Assembly (NCBI RefSeq): GCF_009856605.1
Contig: NZ_CP047242.1
Span: 2,610,001 to 2,674,000 of the forward strand
Direction: 5' to 3'
From: Trichormus variabilis 0441
GTDB lineage: Bacteria; Cyanobacteriota; Cyanobacteriia; Cyanobacteriales; Nostocaceae
Length of the DNA: 64,000 bases
In this document: one piece after another, positions 9,844 to 18,900 of the stretch
Numbering within the stretch: position 1 is the stretch's first letter
Layout: the number at the start of each line of letters is the position of its first letter
Translations under genes and position numbers: made by a program
Notes under the pieces: generated by a model
The model's input: the letters and a program-made list of their open reading frames with translations, nothing else
Database searches by the model: none
Told to the model about the DNA's origin: nothing

Positions 9844-10545
9844 ATGAAGCGTAAACAAGATAGTAAAGGGGCAGGGAGCAGGGGGCAGGGGGCAGGTGAG
9901 AAGAAGCAGGGGGCAGGGGGCAGGGGGCAGGGGGAAAAGAAACAGAAGAAGTCCCCAGTCCCCAGTCCCCAGTCCCCAGTCCCCGATCCTGACGAATGGC
10001 TACAAATTGGTAAAATCGTTTCCGCGCAAGGCTTATCTGGGGAAGTGCGAGTCTATCCTGACTCTGACTTTCCCGAACGCTTTGAAGTGCCGGGAACCCG
10101 ATGGTTATTACGTCCGGGGCAAACGGAACCACAACCTATAGAATTGCTGCATGGTCGTTATCTGGAGAACAAAAACTTATATGTCCTCCAGTTAGCTGGT
10201 GTAGAAAATCGCACCCAGTCGGAAGAATTACGGGGTTGTATGTTGTTTGTGCCAGCGAGCGATCGCCCAGAACTAGGCGAAGATGAATATCATGTGGTCG
10301 ATTTAATCGGCATGGAAGTATTCTTACAAACCTCCGGAGATTTGGTAGGGACTGTAGTTGATGTCATCCCGGCTGGCAATGATTTACTAGAAGTGAGCCT
10401 GCATGAGCCAGTTCCTAGCGACAAAAAACCAAAAACTGTGCTGATTCCCTTTGTCAAGGCGATCGCACCAGTAGTAGATTTAGAAACCCGCCGCATCGAA
10501 ATTACTCCCCCGCCTGGGTTGTTGGAGTTAGGAAGCGGAGTGTGA
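9844..10545 (+). CDS. rimM: Ribosome maturation factor RimM with repeat-derived N-terminus
   Basis: RimM binds ribosomal protein S19 and helps mature the 30S subunit head and 16S rRNA. The core starts at about residue 50 ([21 protein letters not shown]) and contains the RimM N domain and a C-terminal PRC-barrel ([19 protein letters not shown], then GNDLLEV and [15 protein letters not shown]). The first 48 or so residues are low complexity (Gly/Gln/Lys, then Ser/Pro/Val). They are encoded by the same GGGGCAGGG and CCCCAGT repeats that fill intergenic gaps elsewhere in this window. No alternative ATG, GTG or TTG lies in frame between 9844 and the core, so the repeat appears to be translated. 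The start lies 3 bases after the aminotransferase stop. Confidence 0.93.
   Translation: MKRKQDSKGAGSRGQGAGEKKQGAGGRGQGEKKQKKSPVPSPQSPVPDPDEWLQIGKIVSAQGLSGEVRVYPDSDFPERFEVPGTRWLLRPGQTEPQPIELLHGRYLENKNLYVLQLAGVENRTQSEELRGCMLFVPASDRPELGEDEYHVVDLIGMEVFLQTSGDLVGTVVDVIPAGNDLLEVSLHEPVPSDKKPKTVLIPFVKAIAPVVDLETRRIEITPPPGLLELGSGV
9868..9985. repeat. G-rich then CCCCAGT low-complexity repeat inside rimM
   Basis: Purine-rich GGGGCAGGG units (about 9868-9936) are followed by four to five CCCCAGT heptads (about 9951-9985). The same two repeat types occur at 10547-10664, 12398-12424, 27195-27232, 50243-50310 and 60800-60895, mostly outside genes. Here they encode the first part of RimM. Confidence 0.9.
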
Positions 10546-10546
10546 G

Positions 10547-10664
10547 AGGAGGCAGGGGGGCAGGGAGCAGGGGGAGCAGGGGAGGTAGGGGGAGAAATAC
10601 CCAACCCCAGTCCCCAGTCCCCAATCCCCAATCCCCAGTCCCTAGTCCCCAATCCCTAGTCCCT
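10547..10664. repeat. Low-complexity G-rich and CCCCAGT/CCCCAAT repeat block
   Basis: The gap between rimM and the convergent TetR gene consists almost wholly of GGGGCAGGG-type units followed by CCCCAGT, CCCCAAT and CCCTAGT heptads. Its right end overlaps the last codons of the TetR gene. The G-rich and C-rich halves are partly complementary and could fold into a long hairpin. Confidence 0.85.
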
Positions 10665-11312
10665 TACCTGATTACCTAAATAATTATTGAGATAACCCAA
10701 CATTAATATTTTCGTTTCTGCTAACAGCAATTGACGCTTTGCGGGAGTCTGACTGGTAGCCAGCCATAGAAGATCACTTACTACTTTCACTACTACTAAG
10801 GCGATCGCTTGGCATTTTTCTGCATCTAGTTTGGGGTTGAGTTTAGCAAAGAAAGCAGCCAGTTCATCTACAATTCGATATTCATAGTTATCCATTGCTT
10901 CAATTGCTGAATATGTCATCAGGTTGAGCAATTGCTCATACACAGCACGATACCCCGGATGGCTGTTCATAAAATGATCGAACGCATCGATTACCCGATC
11001 AACATACGCTGCAACAGGTAATGTCTCTGCTTCTTTGGTGTGCAGTTGGGCAAACAGCTGATATTCCTGTTGAAAATATCGCACGGCTAAGGCTTTGAGA
11101 ATGGATTCTTTATCGGGGAAGAACTGATACAAGGAACCAACAGGAACTTTAGCACGAGATGCGATCGCTCTTGTTGTTGTCTGCTCATATCCCAGCTCAA
11201 TAAATAGTTCTTCGGCTGCACTCAGAATGTAATTAACTCGCTCCTGACTCCTCGCCTGCTGGGGTTGGCGGCGCATCTTGGAATTACTGGGAGAATTATT
11301 CGCTGTCATCAA
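10656..11312 (-). CDS. TetR/AcrR-family transcriptional regulator
   Basis: A 218-residue TetR-type repressor. The N-terminal helix-turn-helix is clear at about residues 20-70: ILSAAEELFIELGYEQTT, then TRAIASRAKVPVGSLYQFFPDKESIL. The rest is a helical ligand-binding domain of unknown specificity. It is divergent from a Coq4-like gene with 97 bases between the starts. Two ATGAA/TTCAT palindromes lie in that gap, one inside a -35/-10 promoter for the neighbour, so autoregulation and repression of the neighbour are likely. The final codons reach into the CCCTAGT repeat block. Confidence 0.92.
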   Translation of the reverse strand: MMTANNSPSNSKMRRQPQQARSQERVNYILSAAEELFIELGYEQTTTRAIASRAKVPVGSLYQFFPDKESILKALAVRYFQQEYQLFAQLHTKEAETLPVAAYVDRVIDAFDHFMNSHPGYRAVYEQLLNLMTYSAIEAMDNYEYRIVDELAAFFAKLNPKLDAEKCQAIALVVVKVVSDLLWLATSQTPAKRQLLLAETKILMLGYLNNYLGNQVRD

Positions 11313-11325
11313 TCTAATTTCGCCC

Positions 11326-11355
11326 TTGACAAAACATGAACATTGTTCGTATATT
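11326..11355 (+). promoter_or_regulatory. Promoter of the Coq4-like gene overlapping a TetR operator
   Basis: TTGACA (11326-11331) and TATATT (11350-11355) are separated by 18 bases, a good sigma-70-type promoter reading towards the Coq4-like gene. The spacer contains the imperfect palindrome ATGAACATTGTTCGTAT (11336-11352), so a bound repressor would block polymerase. Confidence 0.7.
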
Positions 11356-11360
11356 TTAAA

Positions 11361-11377
11361 TATGAATAATGTTCATA
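11361..11377. promoter_or_regulatory. Second TetR operator candidate
   Basis: TATGAATAATGTTCATA has perfect 6-bp arms (TATGAA/TTCATA) and lies 6 bases after the -10 box, at the expected transcription start. It shares the ATGAA...GTTCRTA pattern with the palindrome at 11336-11352. The pair suggests two dimers of the divergent TetR protein. Confidence 0.65.
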
Positions 11378-11409
11378 TTTAATCAATTTTATTACTAGTA
11401 GCTCTTGCC

Positions 11410-12108
11410 ATGCAAACGATAAATACTCACCCAGTTCAGCCGTTAAAACTCGACTCTGAAGTACAACGGCAGATGAATTTCCAGTTTTTGACGGCGATGA
11501 AAGCTTTTTTCACGTTACTGACAACAGAAGACAACATAGATGCGGTAGATGAACTTAGTAGCATCTTAATTCACAGCCGGGCCTTTGAATTGGCGGCGGA
11601 AAGTATGCAGACTGATCCTGACGTAGCGCATTTGATCAAAGAGCGATATTATGCGCCAGTCCACGACTTAGAACGGCTATTGCAATATCCGGAGGATTCT
11701 TTAGGTTATCTCTATGCCTCGACTCTCAAAGAATCTGGCTTTGAACGCATAGATCCTGAAATTATTGTCAATTCAGATACCGCTTACATTGAGCATCGCT
11801 GGCAGCAAACCCATGATATTTGGCATCTTGTTACGGGATTCAGCGCTAGTGGCATTGACGAAATTGGATTACAAGCCTTTTATCTAGCACAATTCCGTTT
11901 ACCCTTAGCCAGTATGTTAATTGCCAATGCCTTGATGAGCGCCACCTTACTCGCTCCAGAAGACTTACCTCAGCTTCTCCAGACTATTGAACGAGGTTGG
12001 ACAATGGGTTTAAAAGCCAAACCTTTATTCGCGCAAAAGTGGGAAGAAGCTTGGGAAAAACCTTTATCCCAGTGGCGGGATGAATTAAATATTCAAGCTT
12101 TTAATTAG
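11410..12108 (+). CDS. Coq4-family protein
   Basis: A 232-residue Coq4 homologue. In eukaryotes Coq4 organises the coenzyme Q synthesis complex and has been linked to ring C1 decarboxylation and hydroxylation. Cyanobacteria make plastoquinone instead, so the substrate here is open. The family zinc motif HDxxH-x11-E is exact: His135, Asp136, His139 and Glu151 (HDIWH ... E). The rest is alpha-helical, with a hydrophobic segment around FRLPLASMLIANALMSATLL. It is divergently arranged with a TetR gene, and two candidate operators overlap its promoter, so expression is probably induced by a small molecule. Confidence 0.88.
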   Translation: MQTINTHPVQPLKLDSEVQRQMNFQFLTAMKAFFTLLTTEDNIDAVDELSSILIHSRAFELAAESMQTDPDVAHLIKERYYAPVHDLERLLQYPEDSLGYLYASTLKESGFERIDPEIIVNSDTAYIEHRWQQTHDIWHLVTGFSASGIDEIGLQAFYLAQFRLPLASMLIANALMSATLLAPEDLPQLLQTIERGWTMGLKAKPLFAQKWEEAWEKPLSQWRDELNIQAFN

Positions 12109-12140
12109 ATGGTGAAGGCAGGAGGGAAGAAGTTTAGAAT

Positions 12141-12374
12141 ATGAGTCGTGAAAATCAGAACAATAACAAACAATCTTCCTGTATCTGGTTTCGTCTCATC
12201 CGTAATACCTACCCTTGGTTATCATTACTCATACAAACTAGGCGAGTAATATTTTCCTGCGGTAATCATCAGATACGGGAACAAGTTCGTTTTTGGCAAC
12301 TTTTTTATCGGTTGGACTTTGCCAGTCTCCTAGCGATCGCTATAGAATTAACCCAACCAGAATATTGGGCGTAA
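12141..12374 (+). CDS. Small hypothetical protein
   Basis: A 77-residue ORF, MSRENQNNNKQ to ELTQPEYWA, 32 bases after the Coq4-like gene. It is preceded by AGGAGGGAAGAAG, which includes a ribosome-binding-like sequence somewhat far from the ATG. I do not recognise a family. The composition (many Arg, Trp, Phe, Leu) does not give a clear membrane segment. It may be a small cyanobacterial conserved protein co-transcribed with the Coq4-like gene, or a chance ORF. A HIP1 site lies within it, which is neutral evidence. Confidence 0.4.
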   Translation: MSRENQNNNKQSSCIWFRLIRNTYPWLSLLIQTRRVIFSCGNHQIREQVRFWQLFYRLDFASLLAIAIELTQPEYWA

Positions 12375-12397
12375 AAACATCACGTAAACCTTTGAGT

Positions 12398-12424
12398 TCC
12401 CAATCCCCAGTCCCCAATCCCCAA
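12398..12424. repeat. CCCCAGT/CCCCAAT heptad repeat
   Basis: Three to four tandem CCCCAGT/CCCCAAT heptads of the same type as in the rimM region. They lie in the 118-base gap before the GH116 gene. Confidence 0.8.
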
Positions 12425-12492
12425 ACACTTGAGAAAAATTACACATCGCGTTAAGCTTCCTTAGCGTAACTGCATACTTTTAACACCAGTTA

Positions 12493-14907
12493 ATGACAAA
12501 TCAATTCTCCCCGCAAATTCCCTCCTCTACTTGGAATCGTCCTATTGGCTTGGGTTGGGATAAACCTTATACTGTCCGCTATGCGAGTAATATTGATGAT
12601 GGGCCTTGGCATGGGATGCCATTGGGTGGCTTTGGTGCTGGTTGCATTGGTCGTTCTTCGCGGGGAGACTTTAACCTATGGCATATTGACGGTGGTGAGC
12701 ATATTTTCCAAAATTTTCCTGCCTGTCAATTTAGTGTATTTGAATCAAATGGCACTTCTTCCCAAGCTTATGCTTTATCTACCCAACCAACAGATGACGG
12801 AAGCTTGAAAAGTTGGCAGTGGTATCCAGCCTCAACCGCAACGCAAACCACCGGGACATATCACGCCTTGTATCCGCGTAGTTGGTTTGTGTATGAGAAT
12901 GTGTTTCAGGCAGAGTTAACTTGTGAGCAGTTTTCCCCTATCTGGGCAAATAATTATCAAGAAACTAGTTACCCTGTAGCGGTATTTGTTTGGCAAGCTC
13001 ATAACCCCACAAATGCGCCTATTACACTCAGTATTATGCTGACTTGGCAAAATATGGTGGGTTGGTTTACTAATGCGCTCAAATCTCCTGATGTGCGAGT
13101 GCGGGACGATGGTAGTCCAGTGTATGAGTATCAGCCGCGCTTGGGGGAAAGTGGGGGAAATTATAACTATTTAGATGAGAGTCCCCAACATCTTGGTTGC
13201 TTTTTGGGGCGGGTGGGGATGGCTGAACCTTTACAGGAAGGAGAGGGGAGTTGGTGCATTGTCACTCGGAAACATCCCCAAGTAGAGATTTTTCATCATA
13301 CAAGATGGAATCCTGTCGGGACGGGTGAGGAAGTATGGCAGAGTTTTGCGGCGGATGGTTCCTTAGCTAACTATATAGATACTTCACCTGTGTCGGAGAA
13401 TGAACAGTTAGGAGCTGCGATCGCTGTCCGTTTCACTCTGCAACCAGGAGAAACCCTAGAAATCCCCTTTGTGGTGAGTTGGGATTTACCTGTGACAGAG
13501 TTTGCGGCCGGTGTGAATTACTATCGCAGATATACAGACTTTTTTGGTAAAAGTGGTAATCATGCTTGGGCGATCGCAACTATTGCTCTAGAACAGTATC
13601 AAACTTGGCAACAACAAATCCAAGCTTGGCAAGACCCGATACTGAACCGGGACGATTTGCCCGACTGGTTCAAAATGGCGCTGTTTAATGAGCTTTATGA
13701 CCTCACTAGTGGGGGGACTCTCTGGAGTGCAGCGACACCAAGCGATCCCATCGGTCAGTTTGCGGTGCTGGAGTGCTTAGATTACCGATGGTATGAAAGT
13801 TTGGATGTGCGGCTGTATGGTTCTTTTGGGTTGTTGCAACTGTTCCCAGAACTAGAAAAGGCTGTAATGCGGGCTTTTGCGCGGGCTATTCCCCAAGGAG
13901 ATGATACCCCCCGTGTGATTGGTTATTACTACACCATTGGGGCAGAAAGTCCCATTGCTGTGCGTAAAACTCCAGGCGCAACACCCCACGATTTAGGCGC
14001 ACCCAATGAACACGTCTGGGAGAAAACTAATTACACCAGCTATCAAGATTGCAATTTGTGGAAGGATTTAGGCTGTGATTTTGTCTTGCAAGTGTATCGG
14101 GATTTTCTCCTGACTGGTGCGGATGATGTCCAGTTCTTAAGGGATTGCTGGGATGCAATTGTAGAAACCCTGGATTATGTGAAAACCTTTGATTTAGATG
14201 GGGATGGGATTCCCGAAAATTCCGGCGCGCCTGACCAAACCTTTGATGATTGGCGTTTGCAAGGAGTTAGCGCCTATTGTGGTGGCTTGTGGATGGCTGC
14301 ATTGGCAGCAGCGATCGCTATCAGTGACATCTTATTACAAAATCACCAAGATTCGGAAACTAAGGAAAAGCTGCTTCTACAAAAATCCACCTATGAAACT
14401 TGGTTAACGAAGTCCCTACCTATTTATCAAGAAAAACTTTGGAATGGTAAATATTATCGATTAGATAGTGAAAGCGGTTCCGATGTTGTTATGGCAGATC
14501 AATTGTGTGGACAGTTCTACGCTAATTTACTAGAGTTACCGGATATTGTACCAAGCGATCGCGCTATTTCTGCACTCCAAACTGTTTATGATGCTTGCTT
14601 CCTCAAGTTTTACGATGGTCAATTTGGTGCAGCTAATGGAGTACGTCCCGATGGTTCACCAGAAAACCCGAAAGCTACCCACCCCTTAGAAGTGTGGACA
14701 GGAATTAACTTTGGGTTGGCAGCTTTTCTAGTACAAATGGGGATGAAAGACGAAGGTTTCAGGTTGACACAAGCGGTAGTAGCGCAAATCTATAATAATG
14801 GCTTACAATTCCGCACACCCGAAGCCATCACCGCCGCCGGTACTTTCCGCGCTAGTACCTATCTCCGCGCTATGGCGATTTGGGCAATATATTTGGTGAT
14901 TGGTTAG
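12493..14907 (+). CDS. GH116 glucosidase (GBA2 / non-lysosomal glucosylceramidase family)
   Basis: An 804-residue glycoside hydrolase of family 116, related to mammalian GBA2 and archaeal/bacterial beta-glucosidases and xylosidases. The N-terminal beta-sandwich domain carries the signature MPLGGFGAGCIGRSSRGDF (about residues 41-59). The C-terminal (alpha/alpha)6 barrel has FNELYDLTSGGTLW with the presumed nucleophile Glu near residue 400, and DGDGIPENSGAPDQTFDDW with the acid/base Asp near 580-586. There is no signal peptide, so it should be cytoplasmic. The substrate is unknown; a glucosyl or xylosyl beta-glycoside is inferred from the family. It lies upstream of hetC but is separated by 1 kb with its own repeats, so a link to heterocysts is not supported. 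Confidence 0.92.
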   Translation: MTNQFSPQIPSSTWNRPIGLGWDKPYTVRYASNIDDGPWHGMPLGGFGAGCIGRSSRGDFNLWHIDGGEHIFQNFPACQFSVFESNGTSSQAYALSTQPTDDGSLKSWQWYPASTATQTTGTYHALYPRSWFVYENVFQAELTCEQFSPIWANNYQETSYPVAVFVWQAHNPTNAPITLSIMLTWQNMVGWFTNALKSPDVRVRDDGSPVYEYQPRLGESGGNYNYLDESPQHLGCFLGRVGMAEPLQEGEGSWCIVTRKHPQVEIFHHTRWNPVGTGEEVWQSFAADGSLANYIDTSPVSENEQLGAAIAVRFTLQPGETLEIPFVVSWDLPVTEFAAGVNYYRRYTDFFGKSGNHAWAIATIALEQYQTWQQQIQAWQDPILNRDDLPDWFKMALFNELYDLTSGGTLWSAATPSDPIGQFAVLECLDYRWYESLDVRLYGSFGLLQLFPELEKAVMRAFARAIPQGDDTPRVIGYYYTIGAESPIAVRKTPGATPHDLGAPNEHVWEKTNYTSYQDCNLWKDLGCDFVLQVYRDFLLTGADDVQFLRDCWDAIVETLDYVKTFDLDGDGIPENSGAPDQTFDDWRLQGVSAYCGGLWMAALAAAIAISDILLQNHQDSETKEKLLLQKSTYETWLTKSLPIYQEKLWNGKYYRLDSESGSDVVMADQLCGQFYANLLELPDIVPSDRAISALQTVYDACFLKFYDGQFGAANGVRPDGSPENPKATHPLEVWTGINFGLAAFLVQMGMKDEGFRLTQAVVAQIYNNGLQFRTPEAITAAGTFRASTYLRAMAIWAIYLVIG

Positions 14908-14936
14908 CAAGCTAGTGCGCGTCCAAATTGCATAAC

Positions 14937-15074
14937 TAACGCGATGTGCGACTTATTCTTAAAACCCCTCTCCAACCTCTCCCCTGCAAGGAGAGAGGCT
15001 TTAATTATTACTCCCCTTCCCTTGTAGGGAAGGGGTTGGGGGTTAGGTCTGAGAGAAAGTTGCACACGGCGTTA
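14937..15074. mobile_element. MITE-like element with 18-bp terminal inverted repeats
   Basis: TAACGCGATGTGCGACTT (14937-14954) and AAGTTGCACACGGCGTTA (15057-15074) are inverted repeats matching at 15 of 18 positions. Between them lie two hairpins, one being CCCCTTCCC-TTGTA-GGGAAGGGG (15013-15035). It has no coding capacity. The structure fits a non-autonomous miniature inverted-repeat element. A single related arm (TTACACATCGCGTTA) occurs near 12440. Confidence 0.6.
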
Positions 15075-15086
15075 ACTACTAATAAG

Positions 15087-15114
15087 GGCTGTTAACAGTT
15101 GACAGTTAACAGCC
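15087..15114. terminator. 10-bp perfect hairpin after the GH116 gene
   Basis: GGCTGTTAAC-AGTTGACA-GTTAACAGCC forms a perfect 10-bp stem with an 8-base loop. It could stop transcription from the glucosidase side before the hetC leader. No T run follows, so it may instead be another small repeat. Confidence 0.4.
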
Positions 15115-15372
15115 TTCACGATGGATTTTGCAACTTAAAAGCAGAATAGCTCATTACATCAATCCCATAAAAATATAAAATTTTCCTTAAGTTTCTCATG
15201 GCAATAATGGAAAAAACTGGCCATTCTGATGAATAAATCCTGTTTTTTCCAAAAAAATTACAGCTTTTTCCGCTTGATTTATCTATATTTCCAAGTTTTC
15301 GTACATCGGTGAGGGGTGACAACTATCTTGCCAATATTATCGTTTTTGTTAGGTTGCTATGGGAAAAAATCT

Positions 15373-15414
15373 GTAACATGAGATACACAATAGCATTTAT
15401 ATTTGCCTTAGTAT
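15373..15414 (+). promoter_or_regulatory. NtcA-activated promoter of hetC
   Basis: GTA-ACATGAGA-TAC (15373-15386) is a perfect GTAN8TAC NtcA box. It is followed after exactly 22 bases by TAGTAT (15409-15414), matching the TAN3T -10 box. This is the canonical class II NtcA promoter layout, and hetC of Anabaena sp. PCC 7120 is known to be NtcA-dependent from a distant upstream start. Transcription would begin near 15421, leaving an untranslated leader of roughly 550 bases. Confidence 0.92.
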
Positions 15415-15420
15415 CTCTCT

Positions 15421-15969
15421 CTTGGGTGGGATTCGACATCCAATTTAAAAACCAGTGTTAACAATTTTCGGGTTTATTTTCCGGGAGTTTAATCAACCAA
15501 GGGAAAATGTAACTAATGTTTGAATATCTTTGGACACACACAGATTAAAACCAATTTTTACAGATGTCGATGTTACTCTCGTTCTTTAACAGTATTACTA
15601 AATTAAAATGGCATTAAATTTATGTTCATAGAGAACCTTTTGCAAATAAAAAAATAATTTTCCTGATTTTTTAAGAAAATTACTGTTGTAATAAATTAAA
15701 GGTGATTTAACAAACTATAGATAGTTATTTAAATTAACTATCTACTTTTACCATTAAGTGAACTTACTCATGAATAATCAACATCAATTAAAAATAAAGT
15801 TCATGAATACTGGTTAAAGATTCAGTTAAATTTGAGAAAATACAGGAATAAGTTTTCATCCAAATACGATTTTTTTAGCAGATACATTAGCAATCAATCA
15901 AAATGCTGATGTTAGATTTATTTGCCGAGAACTAAGCCAAGAGTTTACACACTAAACAGAAATTAAACT
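15421..15969 (+). other. Long hetC leader region
   Basis: About 550 bases of AT-rich sequence lie between the inferred NtcA-dependent start and the hetC ATG. I see no ORF over 20 codons with a ribosome site and no HIP1 octamer. A weak 12-bp imperfect repeat (ATAGATAGTTATTTAAATTAACTATC near 15717-15742 is partly palindromic) is the only structure noted. Confidence 0.5.
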
Positions 15970-18900
15970 ATGAATCCCTCTTCGTCGTTAAGAGTTCAGG
16001 GAGGGCTGCAAAAAGATCCCAGTGATCAGCTATCTCCCACTCCAGAAGTGGCTATCCTCAATCTTTTGAGGTTAGTTGCAGGGGATACGAGTCTAGTTTC
16101 AGAGTTGAGCCAAAACTGGGTAGTTCGTGAGTTTCAACTAGGTGATGAACTGGCAAATTATGTTGTAGATGCAGCAACTACAGATAGTAGTAATGTTATT
16201 TACTTAGTTTGTCAAGGCAGAGTTCGTTTATTAGGGTTTAATCAAACTCTGGGGCGAGAAGTTTCCACTCAATTGGTGTCGGCTGAACAAACTTTTGGGG
16301 CAGATCATTTCTTTTGTCAGCAAACATTACCATATCGAGCGATCGCCGCTAGTGATGGCTTTGTTCTTTCTACGACAATTGCTGAATTAAAACCTTGGTT
16401 ACAGGCTATCCCCCAACTCAAAAATTACTTGCAGCGCTTAACCAGTGAACGCCAAACACTGATATTTTTTAAAATTTATACTAAATTACATTCTCTCAAG
16501 AGTAAAAAACTCCAAGAATTACTACCTTATTTAATCGCTAAACACATCCCGAACGGCACAACCTTATCAGAAGCAACTCCACCGGAAAAAGGACGTTTTT
16601 GGCTAGGGAGTGGTCAAGTACAATCAATATCAATAGCAAGTTTTTTGCCAGTGGTGGGGGATAGTTGGGGATATCCCGAATCCACCTTACCAGATGGAAC
16701 AGCGCAGACAGATTTGCTAGTTTACCAACTGTCTGTGGAAAATTGGGATTTGGCAAGAGCGATCGCTCCCGATTACTTTACTGAAAGCTATCAACCAATA
16801 GAACCACCTGTAGAGGTGGTTAATGTTATCCCGACTGATAGTAAACCACAAATAGCTTTACCCAAGTTGCAGAATTTACGATCGCCTACAGCGCCAGCCA
16901 CATCCGACATCGAAGATATCGACTTTCCCCAAGGAGTCAAACAACACAAATCACGGTCGTCCTACTCCTACCCATTTATTCAACAACAAAGTTCATCAGA
17001 CTGTGGTGCAGCTTGTTTGGCGATGATTAGCCAATATTGGGGTAAGCGCTTAAGTCTGTATAGTTTGAGGAATTTAGCCCAGGTAGACCGTACTGGCGCA
17101 TCTCTTGAAGGTTTGACAGTAGCAGCCCAAACCTTGGGTTATGATGTGCTAGCAGTGCGGGGAAGCTTGCAGAAATTAGAGTGGCACTATAACCCTTGGG
17201 TTGCCCACTGGCAAGGAAATCACTATGTAGTAGTGTGGCAGATTAAAGGCGATCGCATCCTGATTTCTGACCCGGCTGTAGGTAGGAAATGGCTGTCACG
17301 TCCGCAATTTGAAACGAGTTGGACAGGCTACGCCCTATTATTAGACCCCACAGAACGTTTTCAAGCCCTCAAAAGTGAAAAATTTTCTCTTGGTCGCTAT
17401 GGGCAAACATTGTGGAATTATCGGACAGTACTTAGGCAAATAATTCTGGCCTCCTTATTGGTACAAGTTTTTGGATTGGCAACTCCCCTGTTTACTCAGG
17501 TGATTCTCGACCAAGTCATGCCTATCAAAAACTTGCCGAATTTGCATATATTTGCGTTCAGCTTTTTATGTTTGGGTATCTGGCGGACTGTGTTAACGAC
17601 ACAACACCAACACTTACTAGATTATTTTGCTAACCGCATAGATTTAAACTTGATTGGCAACTTTATTAACTATACGTTGCAGTTACCCTTACAATTTTTC
17701 GCCTCCCGCCAGGTAGACGACATTATTAGCCGCGTTCAAGAAAACCGGAAAATTCAACTGTTTATTAGCCGTAGGGCAATTGCGGCGGCGGTAGATATGT
17801 TGATGGTGGTGACTTATCTGGGGTTGATGACCTATTACAGTTGGCAACTCACTCTTTTAGTTTTGAGTTGGATCATCCCCGTAGTGATTTTAACTGTAGT
17901 TGCCAGCCCCTATCTCAAGCAAGCATCAAGAGAAATTTCTCAGGAATCCGCCAGACAACACTCCTCAATGGTAGAGATGATGACTGGGGTAGCGACAGTC
18001 AAAACAGCCACCGCCGAACGTCCTTTGCAGAAGTATTGGGAAGAACGGTTTTTAAAAATGTTAAAGGCGCGGTTGCGGGGACAAAAGTTAGCCCATCGTT
18101 TACAAGTGACGCGGACGTTAATTAATCACGTTGGTAGCACCCTGGTTTTATGGTTTGGGGCTACTTTGGTGATGGGTGGGAAAATGTCCTTGGGACAGTT
18201 TGTGGCTTTCAATATGCTGACTGGAAATGTGACTCATCCAGTTTTGTCATTAGTTGGGTTATGGGATGAGTTTCAAGAAATCTTGATTTCCGTGGAACGA
18301 CTCAATGATGTTTATGCGGCTGTCCCAGAAGCCAGTTCTCAAACAACTTTACTTGTGATGCCGCCAATTCGGGGCGAAGTACGATTTGAGAATGTATCGT
18401 TTCGTTATAACTCGTTTCAAGAACGCAACGCCTTACAAAATATCTCTTTTGGAGTCAAACCCCAACAAACTATCGGTATTATTGGCCAAAGTGGTTCGGG
18501 TAAAAGTACTTTAGCCAATTTATTAGCGGGTTTATATCGCCCTGATACAGGCAGAATTTTGATTGATGGACATGATATGGCTGGGGTGTCGCCCCAATCC
18601 TGGCGGACTCAGGTGGGGTTAGTAGCACAAGACAGTTTTCTCTTTTCGGGAACGATTTTAGAAAACATTACTTTGCACGATCAAGAACTGAGTTTAATCC
18701 AAGCGATCGCCGCCGCCAAGTTATCCGGCGCACACGATTTTATCCAAGCCTTACCTCTGGGTTACGATACCCCAGTGGGAGAACGAGGTTTCATGCTTTC
18801 TGGGGGACAAAGGCAAAAAATTGCGATCGCCCGTGCTTTGGTGAGAAATCCCAAAATTTTGATTTTAGATGAAGCCACTAGCGGTTTAGATGCAGAATCA

